Shown here: positions 15,094 to 24,508 of the stretch, piece after piece | Layout: every line of letters begins with the position of its first letter | How positions within the stretch are numbered: the first letter of the stretch is position 1 | Source: Treponema bryantii | GTDB taxonomy: Bacteria > Spirochaetota > Spirochaetia > Treponematales > Treponemataceae | Assembly (NCBI GenBank): GCA_015061465.1 | Contig: SUWN01000006.1 | Coordinates: forward strand, 1-64,000 | DNA: 64,000 nucleotides | Direction of reading: 5' to 3' | The notes under the pieces: model-generated | Seen by the model: only the letters and a program-made list of their open reading frames with translations | What the model was told of the DNA's origin: nothing | The model's database searches: none | Translations under genes and position numbers: made by a program

Positions 15094-16869
15094 TTATTCG
15101 TTCCAAGAAACGTCGATGCTTCTTTGTTCTTTATTTTGAATTCTCTGATAAGTCAAACAATCTGCACGATGAACAGAAACGCCTTTTATTCTAGAAATGT
15201 AGCCGACAATTGGATCTGGATATTTTGGATTACAACATTTTGCCAGCGTAAATAAAAAGTTTATAGAACCATCAATTCGCACTTTTCTTGTAGTTTGTTC
15301 TTCTGGAATTGGGCGCGCATCTGATTTTACACGTTTTTTCTTCTGATGAACAACAATTTCCGCATTTTCTTTTTGTTGCTGAATTAATTTATCGCTAAAA
15401 GTTGGGTCGTTTGTTGCCAACCACGAATGAATCTTTTGGTGAGCTTTAGATGTTTTTACAACTTTCAGTTGATTTTCAGTTGGATGAGCCTGTGGATTTG
15501 TAATTACTTCTATTATCTGCGTATTTTTTAGAGGTTCAGTCAGTGGAATTATTTTTCCATCGGCTTTTGCTGCAACAATTTTTTCTCCAATTGCCGAGTG
15601 AATTGAATAAGCAAAATCGATTGCGTTTGAGCCGGCAGGAAGTTTTTTTACATCGCCTTTTGGTGTAAAAACATAAATTTCGTCGCCTAACAATTCATTT
15701 TTTAAAGTCTTAAAAAAGTTTTCGTCAGTGATGTGAGATTCTTTTAATTCCTGCAATTTGTTGAACAATTCCAATTTTTCTGGTTCAACCAAATCGTGAT
15801 TTGTTCCTTTTTTATACAACCAGTGACTTGCAACTCCGTGTTCAGCCATGTTGTGCATTTCGTAAGTTCTGATTTGAATTTCCAAAGGTCTTCCGTCGCA
15901 CATTACAGTTGTGTGAAGTGATTGATAACCGTTTGCTTTTGGCATAGCGATGTAATCTTTAAAACGTCCGTCCAAAGGCTTCCACAAACTGTGAACAATT
16001 CCAATCAAAGTGTAACAATCAGCATTTGTATTACATAAAATTCTGAGCGCAAATAAATCAAAAAGTTCGCCAGCTTCTTTGTTGCGTTTTCTCATTTTTT
16101 GGTAGATTGAGTAAAAATGTTTTGCTCTACTTGTGATTGTAATTTGCAAATTGCTTTTTTGCGCGCTTTGTAAAATACTTTGAGTTGCTTTTTCCAAATA
16201 ATTTGCGCGTTCATCTTTTTTTTGTGAAACAATCGATTTTATCTGCTGAAAAACAGCCGGATTTGTATATTTTAAACTCAAATCTTCAAGTTCATTTTTT
16301 TCAGCTTGCATACCAAGTCTGTCTGCTAAAGGCGCCCAAATATCGATGATTTCTTCTGCCACCGAATGTTGTTCTTCTTCAGTTAAACTCTTTGCGTTTC
16401 TAATTCTGTCTAATTTATCTGCAAGTTTGATTAAAATAATTCTAACATCATCAACCAAAGCAAAAAGCATTTTTCTGATTGCGTCAGATTGTTGCAAAGT
16501 ACGCGAACTTTGAGAAACTGTCATTATTTTAGAAGTTTGTTCTACAATTGAAGCAACTTCTTTTCCAAATTCTTTTTGAATATCTTCAATAGAAAAATGA
16601 ATTGGTTCTGGCGCATGAAAAAAACACGCAAGAATTGTTGTCGCATCCAATTTGCTTTGTGCCAAAATATTTGCGACTCTAAGTGGATGCAAATAAAAAG
16701 GTTCGCCACAAGGACGCGTAATTTGCGAACTTAATTCAACAAGCCGTTCCCACGCTTTGGTAATAAGTTGAACATCATCGGCAGAATAAAAATCATTCAT
16801 TTCAAAAAATTCATTAATCAAATTTTTTGTGTCATTTGCATCTGAATTAAATGTTTTATCAACACTCAT
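15094..16869 (-). CDS. RelA/SpoT-family (p)ppGpp synthetase with degenerate hydrolase site
   Basis: About 591 residues from the ATG at 16869, which follows GGAGG; the frame upstream is a TTG extension through that site. Domains: HD-like (about 30-200), synthetase (about 245-350, RFKDYIAMPKANGYQSLHT), TGS (about 400-460) and a Cys-containing segment (LAKCCNPKYPD) near the end. It stops without the usual C-terminal ACT domain. The HD hydrolase motif HDxxED is replaced by HAPEP (85-89), so hydrolysis is probably lost although KLADKL is kept. The synthetase has RFKD, the form normal for bifunctional Rel rather than RelA. Confidence 0.9.
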   Translation of the reverse strand: MSVDKTFNSDANDTKNLINEFFEMNDFYSADDVQLITKAWERLVELSSQITRPCGEPFYLHPLRVANILAQSKLDATTILACFFHAPEPIHFSIEDIQKEFGKEVASIVEQTSKIMTVSQSSRTLQQSDAIRKMLFALVDDVRIILIKLADKLDRIRNAKSLTEEEQHSVAEEIIDIWAPLADRLGMQAEKNELEDLSLKYTNPAVFQQIKSIVSQKKDERANYLEKATQSILQSAQKSNLQITITSRAKHFYSIYQKMRKRNKEAGELFDLFALRILCNTNADCYTLIGIVHSLWKPLDGRFKDYIAMPKANGYQSLHTTVMCDGRPLEIQIRTYEMHNMAEHGVASHWLYKKGTNHDLVEPEKLELFNKLQELKESHITDENFFKTLKNELLGDEIYVFTPKGDVKKLPAGSNAIDFAYSIHSAIGEKIVAAKADGKIIPLTEPLKNTQIIEVITNPQAHPTENQLKVVKTSKAHQKIHSWLATNDPTFSDKLIQQQKENAEIVVHQKKKRVKSDARPIPEEQTTRKVRIDGSINFLFTLAKCCNPKYPDPIVGYISRIKGVSVHRADCLTYQRIQNKEQRSIDVSWNE

Positions 16870-16994
16870 AAAATCAACCTCCAAAAAGCGTTTTTCTATC
16901 TTTATTTTTATACTATATACAAATAAAATAAAAAAATATACAGGTAATAAAAATTTGTTATTTGTATATAAAATGATGAAATAACAGTATTTTT

Positions 16995-17023
16995 TTGAAC
17001 AAATAAATGTTTATTGATATAAT
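16995..17023 (+). promoter_or_regulatory. Promoter of the RND efflux operon
   Basis: TTGAAC (16995-17000), a 17-base spacer and TATAAT (17018-17023). The expected start near 17030 lies downstream of the ATG at 17007, which argues for translation from the TTG at 17049. An 8-bp inverted repeat TGTTATTT/AAATAACA (16956-16963, 16979-16986) just upstream is a possible regulator site. Confidence 0.7.
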
Positions 17024-17048
17024 GACGATATATAAAAAGAGGTTTATT

Positions 17049-18335
17049 TTGAAAAAAACGATTTTTTTATCCGCACTTTTGTTGTTATTTTGTGAAGTTG
17101 TTTTTTGTCAGGAAGAAGTAAGACAACTCACAATTGATGATGCTGTTATTTTGGCAGCAGATAATAATTTATCTTTAAAGAGAAATCAACTTGCGTTAAA
17201 TCAATTAGAGTTAAAAGATAAATATTCTTGGAATAGTGTAAGTCCATCTATTGGAGCAAGTGCGCAATTTGGAAATGGGTTGCAAGAAAATTCAACAAGT
17301 CTTTCTATTTCTGGAAATGTTTCGTTTAGATTGACTCCTTCACTTTATTCTTCTATAAAATCTGCTAAATTAAATTACGAAAATGGAATTACTTCTTACG
17401 AAACTGCTGTAAAAACGGTAGAAAAAAATGTTCGTCAGATTTTTTATAGTTTGATTTATTCTAAAGAAAATCTTTCTTTATTAAATAGAAACTTAGAAAC
17501 TGCAAAACAACGTTATGATTTGAGCCAGGAAAAATTTAGTCGCGGGCAACTTTCTGAATTAGATTTACTCACAACTCAAATGAATTACGAAAGCTTAAAA
17601 CCAAGTTACGAATCTGCTGAAATTGCGTACGAAAATAGTATTGCGAATTTTAAACAATTGTTGGGAATTAATCAAAATGAACAAATTGATTTGATTGGAA
17701 ATTTGGACGAAATGATGAACGTTTCTATTAATCAAGATTTGCTCGAATATAATATAGAAGAACTTCCAACTGTAAAAGAAATCAAATCAAAAATTGAACT
17801 TGCAAAAACAAATCTTCTTGCTACAAAATTTTCTGCTTGGGGACCATCTCTTTCACTTGGCTATAATGCTTCTAAGGCGGGACAAGACATGACAGGAGAA
17901 TTTGCGTGGGCAGATTTTAAACAAAGTGTTTCTGTTGGTGTTTCTATTCCGTTAGATGGATATTTGCCTTGGAGCAACGGAAGTTTAAGTGTTTCTGCAC
18001 AAAAAAGCAATTTGGAAGATTTAAACCTTCAACTTGAAAACGAAAAAACAACAGTTGAATTAACTATCAAAAAATATATTAAAGAAATCAATCAGGCAAA
18101 AAGTCAATTATCATCTTTGCAAAATAATGTTGCTTTAGCACAAAAAACTTACGATATGACACTTAATGCTTATAATTATGGTTCGCGAGATTTGCTTACT
18201 TTGCAAAATGCCGCAGATTCTCTTTTAAAATCAAAAAATCAATTACAATCACAAGTTTATAATTTGATTTGTAAAATTATGGATTTGGAATTTACACTTG
18301 GGTTACCATTAGGCGCTTTAACTGCTGCTGAATAA
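17049..18335 (+). CDS. TolC-family outer membrane efflux protein
   Basis: About 428 residues from a TTG at 17049, chosen because AAAGAGG lies 6 bases upstream, a typical signal peptide begins there (cleavage near VFC-Q or just after), and the promoter starts after the upstream ATG. Two OEP repeats are seen: LTIDDAVILAADNN helix start, KFSRGQLSELDLLTTQMNYE, and in the second half NAYNYGSRDLLTLQNAADSL. It forms the trimeric outer-membrane channel of the RND pump encoded next. Confidence 0.9.
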   Translation: MKKTIFLSALLLLFCEVVFCQEEVRQLTIDDAVILAADNNLSLKRNQLALNQLELKDKYSWNSVSPSIGASAQFGNGLQENSTSLSISGNVSFRLTPSLYSSIKSAKLNYENGITSYETAVKTVEKNVRQIFYSLIYSKENLSLLNRNLETAKQRYDLSQEKFSRGQLSELDLLTTQMNYESLKPSYESAEIAYENSIANFKQLLGINQNEQIDLIGNLDEMMNVSINQDLLEYNIEELPTVKEIKSKIELAKTNLLATKFSAWGPSLSLGYNASKAGQDMTGEFAWADFKQSVSVGVSIPLDGYLPWSNGSLSVSAQKSNLEDLNLQLENEKTTVELTIKKYIKEINQAKSQLSSLQNNVALAQKTYDMTLNAYNYGSRDLLTLQNAADSLLKSKNQLQSQVYNLICKIMDLEFTLGLPLGALTAAE

Positions 18336-18358
18336 ATATAAAATAGAAGGAAAATCAA

Positions 18359-19303
18359 ATGAATCAAGAAGAAACAAAATCATCAAACTCTAAAGCAAAA
18401 ACTGCTGTTATTTTTATTTTAATTCTTATTATAACAGCTGCAATTTGTTTTTTTATTCTTAAAAGCAAAGATAAAAAAGGTGCAAATCCTTGGGCAAATA
18501 TGCCAAAACAAGAAGTTATTTATTCTGTAAAAACTCAACTTGGAGAACCAACTACAATTACAGATTTTGTTGTTACAAGTGGTGATGTTCAAACTCAAAG
18601 TTCAATCGAAGTTTTCCCTTCTATTGGTGGAAAAATCGTTCAGATGAATGTAACACTTGGTTCTTCTGTAAAAAAAGGCGACGTTATTGCAAAAATCGAC
18701 GCGTCTGAAGCCGGAAGTTATTACACTCAAAGCCCTGTTATTGCTCCAATCAGCGGAAGTATTTTATCAAGTCCTGCAAAACTTGGCGCAAAAGTAAGTG
18801 CAAATTCAGTTATTACAACAATTGGTGATATAGATAATCTTCAAATTACTACAAGAATTCCTGAACGTTATGTTGGTGAACTTGCAATTGGTCAAAAAGC
18901 AGAAATCTCTTTAGAAGCATATCCAAACGTAATTTTTATGGCGACAGTTTCAAGAATCTCTCCAGTTTTGGATGCAGCAACTAGAACAAAAGAAGTAATT
19001 CTTAATTTTGATGAAAAAGATTCTAGAATTAATGCGGGAATGTTTGCAAAAGTAAAATTATACACAATCGATTATTCAAATCACATTGTAATTCCGCAAG
19101 ATGCGCTTGTTACAAATAATGATGACAAATACGTTTTTGTTACAAAAGAAGATAATACTGTAGAAAAAAGAGACGTTACTGTTGGAAAAAATATCGCAGG
19201 TCAGATTCAGATTTTATCAGGGGTAGAATTTGGCGAAAAAATTGTTGTGGAAGGTATGTTATCTTTGTATAACGGTGCAAAAATCAACGATATTACAAAA
19301 TAG
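18359..19303 (+). CDS. RND efflux periplasmic adaptor (HlyD/AcrA type)
   Basis: A 314-residue membrane-fusion protein with an N-terminal membrane anchor (about 16-33), split lipoyl/barrel-sandwich motif (SIGGKIVQMNVTLGSSVKKG and APISGSILSSPAKLGAKV), beta-barrel domain and membrane-proximal domain (VEKRDVTVGKNIAGQIQILS). The coiled-coil hairpin is nearly absent: the two lipoyl halves are only about 20 residues apart. It bridges the permease and the TolC-like channel. GAAGGA precedes the ATG; 23 bases after the TolC-like gene. Confidence 0.92.
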   Translation: MNQEETKSSNSKAKTAVIFILILIITAAICFFILKSKDKKGANPWANMPKQEVIYSVKTQLGEPTTITDFVVTSGDVQTQSSIEVFPSIGGKIVQMNVTLGSSVKKGDVIAKIDASEAGSYYTQSPVIAPISGSILSSPAKLGAKVSANSVITTIGDIDNLQITTRIPERYVGELAIGQKAEISLEAYPNVIFMATVSRISPVLDAATRTKEVILNFDEKDSRINAGMFAKVKLYTIDYSNHIVIPQDALVTNNDDKYVFVTKEDNTVEKRDVTVGKNIAGQIQILSGVEFGEKIVVEGMLSLYNGAKINDITK

Positions 19304-19314
19304 GAAGAATTGGT

Positions 19315-22300
19315 ATGGGACTTTCAAGACAAACACTTAGACATCCTGTCCTTGTTTTAATTTTCTTTGTATTATTAGGCTCTTTGGGACTTTTTACATT
19401 TAATAAATTGGCATTGGCTCTTTTTCCAGAAACAGAAAATCCTTTTGTAATGGTTATGACTTCCTATCCAAATGCGGGGCCAGAATCTGTAGAAACAACA
19501 ATCACTCAACCTGTAGAAAGCGCGCTTGTTAGTTTGAATGGGTTAAAAAGTATGTTTTCTCAATCATCAGAAGGAAGTTCAACTGTTTCTTTGGAATTTG
19601 AATACGGAACTGATTTAGACGTTGTTGTTTCTGATATTCGAGAAAAATTGGAACGTGTTTCGCGTGGTTTACCAGATAACGCAAGTTCTCCTTCTATCAT
19701 GCGTTTTAATGGAAATTCAAGTTCTGTAATGCGAATCCTTGTGCGTGGAAATCGTTCTGTAAACGATTTAAAACTGATTGCAGAAAATACAATCGCTGAT
19801 GTTTTGGAACAAGCCGACGGTGTAGGGGAAGCCGATGTTTCTGGTGGTAGAACTGCGCAAGTCATGGTTGAAGTAAGTCAAAATCGTTTGGAAGCATACG
19901 GTTTTACAGTTTCTACAATTGCTAGTGCTCTTTCTAGACAAAATCTTGAACTTGGCGGCGGTAAACTTACAGATGGAAACCGAAATTACATTGTAAGAAC
20001 AACTGGTGAATATACAAGTTTGGATCAGATTAATAATACTGTAATTTCTACAATAAATGGTTACGACGTAAAATTGAGCGATGTTGGTAACGCATATTTA
20101 GGATATGCAGAAGCAACTAGAGAAGCTTATATCAATGGGGAACCTGGCGTTTATATCAGTATTACAAAGCAATCAGATGCAAATACTGTAAGTGTTGCAA
20201 ACGGGGTTTACAAAAAAATCGATCAATTAAAAACTCTTTTGCCTCCTGATATTACAATGGAAATTATTGCAGATGATACAGTTTCTATTCGCGAAACAAT
20301 TAATACTCTTGTAGAATCTGCATGGATGGGACTTGTGCTTGCGGTTCTTATTTTGTTCATCTTCTTACAGAATTTCAAAAGTACAATCATCATTTCCATT
20401 TCTATTCCGTTGTCAATCATCATTACATTATTCTGTATGAATATGTTTGGAATTACTCTAAACATGATGACTTTGACAGGGCTTATTTTGGGTGTAGGTA
20501 TGATTGTAGATGCGTCTATCGTAATGATTGATAATATCTACACCTACAGGCAGCGAGGAGCCCGTCCAAAAATTGCGGCGATTTTGGGTAGTGAAGAAAT
20601 GCTCATGTCTGTAGTTTCTGGAAACTTAACTACAATTTGTGTATTTATTCCGTTCTTATTCTTTACAAAAGAACTTGGAATGATGGGGCAAATGTTCAAA
20701 GGAATTATTTTTACAATTGTAATTTCACTTGTTTCTTCACTTGTCGTTGCTATTTTCTTAGTTCCTGTTCTGGCCGGAAAATTCTTACCTTTATCAAATC
20801 GTGAAGAAAAACCTGTAAATAGTCGCATCTTAAAAGGGATTTATGGTTTCTTCCAAAAAATAATTGATTTCTTTACAAAAGTTTATTCTAAAATGCTAAA
20901 AGTTGCTTTAAGAAATAAGCTTGTTACAGTTACAATCGCGGTTTCTCTTTTAGTAATTGCGTTCTCATTTATTCCAACAATGCAACTTAATTTGATGCCA
21001 CGTGGGCGTTCGGATTCAATCAGATTATCAATGAATCTTCCAATCGGAACTCCAATGTCTGAATCAAAACGAATTATGCTTGAATTGGAAGATTTTATTA
21101 ATAAAGAAGTTACTGGTTTTGATTCAATTACAACAACAATTGGTGGCGGCGGCAGAAACGGTTCTTCTTCACATCGAGGAACAATTGAACTTACTTTGAC
21201 CGACGATGCAGATTCTATGGCGATGGAAAATCAAATCCGTACTCAGTTTGATAAATATCCAGGTGCTCAATTCTACTTTAGAGGTGGTTTCCGAGCTCAG
21301 ATGATGGGTGATGATATTGATATTGCAATTCGTTCAAAAGACTTGGATTTAGCGTTGGATGTTGCAAATCAGATTATGGAAGTTATTTCAACTCTTCCTT
21401 CTTGTTCTGAACCGACGATTGATACAGAAGAAGGTTTGCCACAAGTAGAAATTGTAATTGATCGTGAACGTGCATATACTTTTGGTGTTGATGTTTCTAC
21501 TGTTGCTTCCGAAATCAACGCGGCAATTAATGGAAAAACAGCTGGAACTTATAGAAAAGAAGGAAATGAGTATAGTGTAGTTGTAAGTTATAGACCAGAA
21601 GATAGACAAACTGTAAATGATTTGGATTCTATTTATGTTCGAGGTTCTAAAGGAATGGTTAGTGTTGCAAACTTTGCGACTGTAAAAAAAGGTTATGGAC
21701 CTGTTACAATTAGACGTGATAACCGCACTCGAATTATTCACGTAAAAACAAATATTCTTACTCAAGATAACGCAAATGTTATTGAAAAACAGATTCAAGA
21801 TGCAATTAATAATACATTCATTATTCCAGACAGCGTTTCTGTAAGTTATGAAGGTTCTTGGCAAGATACAACAAGTCAGATGAAGTTGTATTTAAAGATT
21901 GTTGCAATGGCAATTATTCTTGTATTTGGTGTAATGGCTGCAACTTATGAAAGCTTCAAAGCTCCATTAATCAACTTACTTACAATTCCATTTATTGTAA
22001 TCGGTGTTGCATTCTTGTATAAAATTACAGGGCAACCAATTTCATTAATGGCGATGGTTGGTTTGATTATGCTTGTTGGAATTGTAGTAAACAACGGTAT
22101 CATTCTTGTCGATTATACAAATCTTCTTGTTGGTAGAGGCGTTCCTTTAATGGACGCTTGTTGGCAAGCTGGTGTAAGCCGATTTAGACCTGTATTGATG
22201 ACAACTTTAACAACAATTTTAGGTATGTTACCAATGTGTTTTGCAACAGAAGGACAGGCTTTGCTTGTTCAACCAATTGGTATTGCTGTTGTTGGTGGAT

Positions 22301-22410
22301 TAACTTCTAGTACATTTATTACTTTGTTTGTTATTCCTGTAATTTATTCAGTTGTAATGAAACAAAAAGCAACAAAAACTGCAAATATTCAAATTAAATA
22401 CGAGGGATAG
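19315..22410 (+). CDS. RND family efflux permease
   Basis: A 1031-residue resistance-nodulation-division pump of normal length, 12 membrane helices with two large periplasmic loops. Near the N terminus HPVLVLIFFVLLG is helix 1, followed by the pore-domain segment NPFVMVMTSYPNAGPESVE. Helix 4 reads LTGLILGVGMIVDASIVMID, with the proton-relay Asp in the expected place, and helix 10 region GLIMLVGIVVNNGIILVDYT is standard. It exports drugs, bile-like compounds or lipids by proton antiport; the substrate cannot be set. AGGA precedes the ATG. Confidence 0.95.
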   Translation: MGLSRQTLRHPVLVLIFFVLLGSLGLFTFNKLALALFPETENPFVMVMTSYPNAGPESVETTITQPVESALVSLNGLKSMFSQSSEGSSTVSLEFEYGTDLDVVVSDIREKLERVSRGLPDNASSPSIMRFNGNSSSVMRILVRGNRSVNDLKLIAENTIADVLEQADGVGEADVSGGRTAQVMVEVSQNRLEAYGFTVSTIASALSRQNLELGGGKLTDGNRNYIVRTTGEYTSLDQINNTVISTINGYDVKLSDVGNAYLGYAEATREAYINGEPGVYISITKQSDANTVSVANGVYKKIDQLKTLLPPDITMEIIADDTVSIRETINTLVESAWMGLVLAVLILFIFLQNFKSTIIISISIPLSIIITLFCMNMFGITLNMMTLTGLILGVGMIVDASIVMIDNIYTYRQRGARPKIAAILGSEEMLMSVVSGNLTTICVFIPFLFFTKELGMMGQMFKGIIFTIVISLVSSLVVAIFLVPVLAGKFLPLSNREEKPVNSRILKGIYGFFQKIIDFFTKVYSKMLKVALRNKLVTVTIAVSLLVIAFSFIPTMQLNLMPRGRSDSIRLSMNLPIGTPMSESKRIMLELEDFINKEVTGFDSITTTIGGGGRNGSSSHRGTIELTLTDDADSMAMENQIRTQFDKYPGAQFYFRGGFRAQMMGDDIDIAIRSKDLDLALDVANQIMEVISTLPSCSEPTIDTEEGLPQVEIVIDRERAYTFGVDVSTVASEINAAINGKTAGTYRKEGNEYSVVVSYRPEDRQTVNDLDSIYVRGSKGMVSVANFATVKKGYGPVTIRRDNRTRIIHVKTNILTQDNANVIEKQIQDAINNTFIIPDSVSVSYEGSWQDTTSQMKLYLKIVAMAIILVFGVMAATYESFKAPLINLLTIPFIVIGVAFLYKITGQPISLMAMVGLIMLVGIVVNNGIILVDYTNLLVGRGVPLMDACWQAGVSRFRPVLMTTLTTILGMLPMCFATEGQALLVQPIGIAVVGGLTSSTFITLFVIPVIYSVVMKQKATKTANIQIKYEG

Positions 22411-22412
22411 TT

Positions 22413-22700
22413 ATGTATAAAGTAGAAATTATTTCAAATCAATCTGTTCAAGATGATATTGTAGAACTTTTGGAACAAGAAATTCCGAATATCGAATACA
22501 CAATTATTCCTGTTGTATACGGAAAAGGTTTGTCTTCTAAAAAACTTGGTGATACAGTTTGGCCTGAACAAAATTTTATGTTGTTTTCTTATGTAGAAGA
22601 TGAAGAAACAGCAAAAAAAATTAAAATGATTATTACAGCCATAAGACAAAAATTCCCACGAGAAGGAATTTCATCGTTCTATTACAAAGTAGAAGAATAA
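22413..22700 (+). CDS. Small PII-like transporter-associated protein (PG0541-like)
   Basis: A 95-residue cytoplasmic protein starting two bases after the RND permease stop, with GAGG upstream. Its pattern (MYKVEIISNQSVQDDIVELL, then an aromatic strand with WPEQNF) resembles the PII-like fold proteins encoded beside RND pumps and named PG0541 family transporter-associated proteins. It may sense a ligand and regulate the pump; the function is not established. It ends one base before the convergent prmC. Confidence 0.65.
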   Translation: MYKVEIISNQSVQDDIVELLEQEIPNIEYTIIPVVYGKGLSSKKLGDTVWPEQNFMLFSYVEDEETAKKIKMIITAIRQKFPREGISSFYYKVEE

Positions 22701-22701
22701 A

Positions 22702-23607
22702 CTAATTTTGAATTATTTTTACCACGCGGAGTTGCTCGGCTAAATCCTTGTAAATCTGTGTGGAATTAAAGCCCATTTCCTTTGCGATTTGGGCTGTTTT
22801 TTTTGCGTTATATTCACCAGTTTCTAAAATCAAAGTGCCATTTTGAAGAAGGATTTTTTTGCTTTGTTCAATTAATCGTTTGATTATAGCAAGTCCCTCT
22901 TCATCACTTTTTTTATTTATTGCGGAATCAAAATCTCCATCAAGAGCAAGACGAGGTTCGTTTCTTCCGTCCATCAATAATTCGTCTACCATGTAAGAAG
23001 GAATGTACGGAGGATTTGAAACTATTAAATTGTGATTTGTTTTATTTTCAAAAACAGTTAGTAAATCACCTTGTAAAAAAGAAAATTGATTTTGAAATTC
23101 TTTTGGAATTAGATGATTTACATTCTTTTTGGCAATTTCGAGAGCCTTTGGACTTATATCCGTAAGAAAAACTTTTGGGCAAGAATTTGTTTTTTCAATT
23201 ATTTGTAAAGCAATGCTGATTCCAACACATCCGCTACCTGTACAAACGTCGGTAAAGAAAAAATCGTTATTTTTGTAAAAAGAATTGTTCCAAATAACTT
23301 CCAAAGTTTTTTCTACAAGAATTTCTGTGTCTGGTTTTGGAATTAAAACGTCTGGAGTAACAAAAAAATCGTAACCATAAAATTCTTTGTGGCCTGTAAT
23401 ATAAGCAATTGGAAGTCCAGTTTGTCTTTTTTTTATCGCTTCTAAAAAATCTGATTCTTGTTCGGTTGATAACTCATTTTTTGAATTTAATAAAAGTTGG
23501 GTTTTGGAAAATCCAGTTATATATTCTAGAATGCAATTTACATCAAGCGATGTTGTAGGAGAATTAATTTCTTTATTTCCAAATTGTTTGGCTTCAAAAA
23601 TCGTCAT
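22702..23607 (-). CDS. prmC: Peptide chain release factor N5-glutamine methyltransferase
   Basis: A 301-residue PrmC/HemK. The N-terminal helical domain is followed by a Rossmann methyltransferase (FFTDVCTGSGCVGIS, SAM-binding) and the NPPY motif in LIVSNPPYIPSY that binds the glutamine side chain. It methylates the GGQ glutamine of release factors. Cytoplasmic; head of a leftward cluster of cell-wall and translation genes. Confidence 0.93.
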   Translation of the reverse strand: MTIFEAKQFGNKEINSPTTSLDVNCILEYITGFSKTQLLLNSKNELSTEQESDFLEAIKKRQTGLPIAYITGHKEFYGYDFFVTPDVLIPKPDTEILVEKTLEVIWNNSFYKNNDFFFTDVCTGSGCVGISIALQIIEKTNSCPKVFLTDISPKALEIAKKNVNHLIPKEFQNQFSFLQGDLLTVFENKTNHNLIVSNPPYIPSYMVDELLMDGRNEPRLALDGDFDSAINKKSDEEGLAIIKRLIEQSKKILLQNGTLILETGEYNAKKTAQIAKEMGFNSTQIYKDLAEQLRVVKIIQN

Positions 23608-23633
23608 CTATAAAACAAACCTTTTTTAGAAAT

Positions 23634-24494
23634 CTAAAATTCCGTCGTTTTTTTCCATTCATCTATAAATTCAATCATGAATTGTTGAATATTTCCAAAC
23701 CATTTTTTTTGAAAAGCACAAGCTTCTTTTCCAATGTAACGATAGTGCCAACTTTCCCACCGGTATCCAGTTACATCTTCGTAACCTTGTGGAAAACTAA
23801 GCGACCACCCAAAATTTGCTGCATTTTCTTCTAACCATTTGCTTTGGTCTGTAAGTGCAAAATCATCGTCAATTGTTCCAAAGTCAATCGCTGCACCAAG
23901 TTGATGTTGGCTTGTTCCCGGTCTTGCCGATTCTCGTTCTGCTTCTTCCAAACCGTCCACGCTTACCCAATAATTGAATGTATTTTCTTGATATTGGTAC
24001 GAACGATAAGTTGAACTTACAACAAGTTTTACACCATCTTGTTGCGCTGCCTGTGCCATTTTGCGTAAACTTTCTTCAACATCAACCCGAAGCGAAAGAT
24101 TATTTTTTGTAATATCGTAATCCGAATTTTTTACTAATTTTACCAAATTTGTTGGCTCGTAGTCTTTTCCAACAAAATGTTTTTTATCAATCAAATAATA
24201 AAGGCTCAAATCATCTTGTGGAAAAGATTTTTCTGCTTGTAAAACAACTTGCAAATCATCTAAAAATTTTTGTGTTTTTATATTTGAAATTTCATTTTTT
24301 GCACGGTCGCTCATTTTTTCAAAAACGATATTTAATTTTTTCATTTCTGGTGAAATTTCTACTTTTTGTTCAATTTGTTTTTCAATTTGAACTTGTTCAT
24401 TCGTAGTTTCTATTTTTTTTTCTTTGTTTTTTGCGCAACAACAAAAAACAAAACTTAATAAAATTACAAAACTAATAAAAAATGTTTTTTTCAT
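23634..24494 (-). CDS. D-alanyl-D-alanine carboxypeptidase lipoprotein (M15B, VanY-like)
   Basis: About 286 residues from the ATG at 24494 (an ATG 12 bases upstream is possible). A signal peptide ends in a Cys cluster (FCCCAKN), indicating a lipoprotein. The zinc-peptidase motifs are SRPGTSQHQLGAAIDFG-like (ARPGTSQHQLGAAIDFG), with His and Asp ligands, and ESWHYRY with the third His. It would trim peptidoglycan stem peptides in the periplasm. The gene lies between prmC and an aminopeptidase gene, all leftward. Confidence 0.9.
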   Translation of the reverse strand: MKKTFFISFVILLSFVFCCCAKNKEKKIETTNEQVQIEKQIEQKVEISPEMKKLNIVFEKMSDRAKNEISNIKTQKFLDDLQVVLQAEKSFPQDDLSLYYLIDKKHFVGKDYEPTNLVKLVKNSDYDITKNNLSLRVDVEESLRKMAQAAQQDGVKLVVSSTYRSYQYQENTFNYWVSVDGLEEAERESARPGTSQHQLGAAIDFGTIDDDFALTDQSKWLEENAANFGWSLSFPQGYEDVTGYRWESWHYRYIGKEACAFQKKWFGNIQQFMIEFIDEWKKTTEF

Positions 24495-24508
24495 GATATT
24501 TCTCATCT

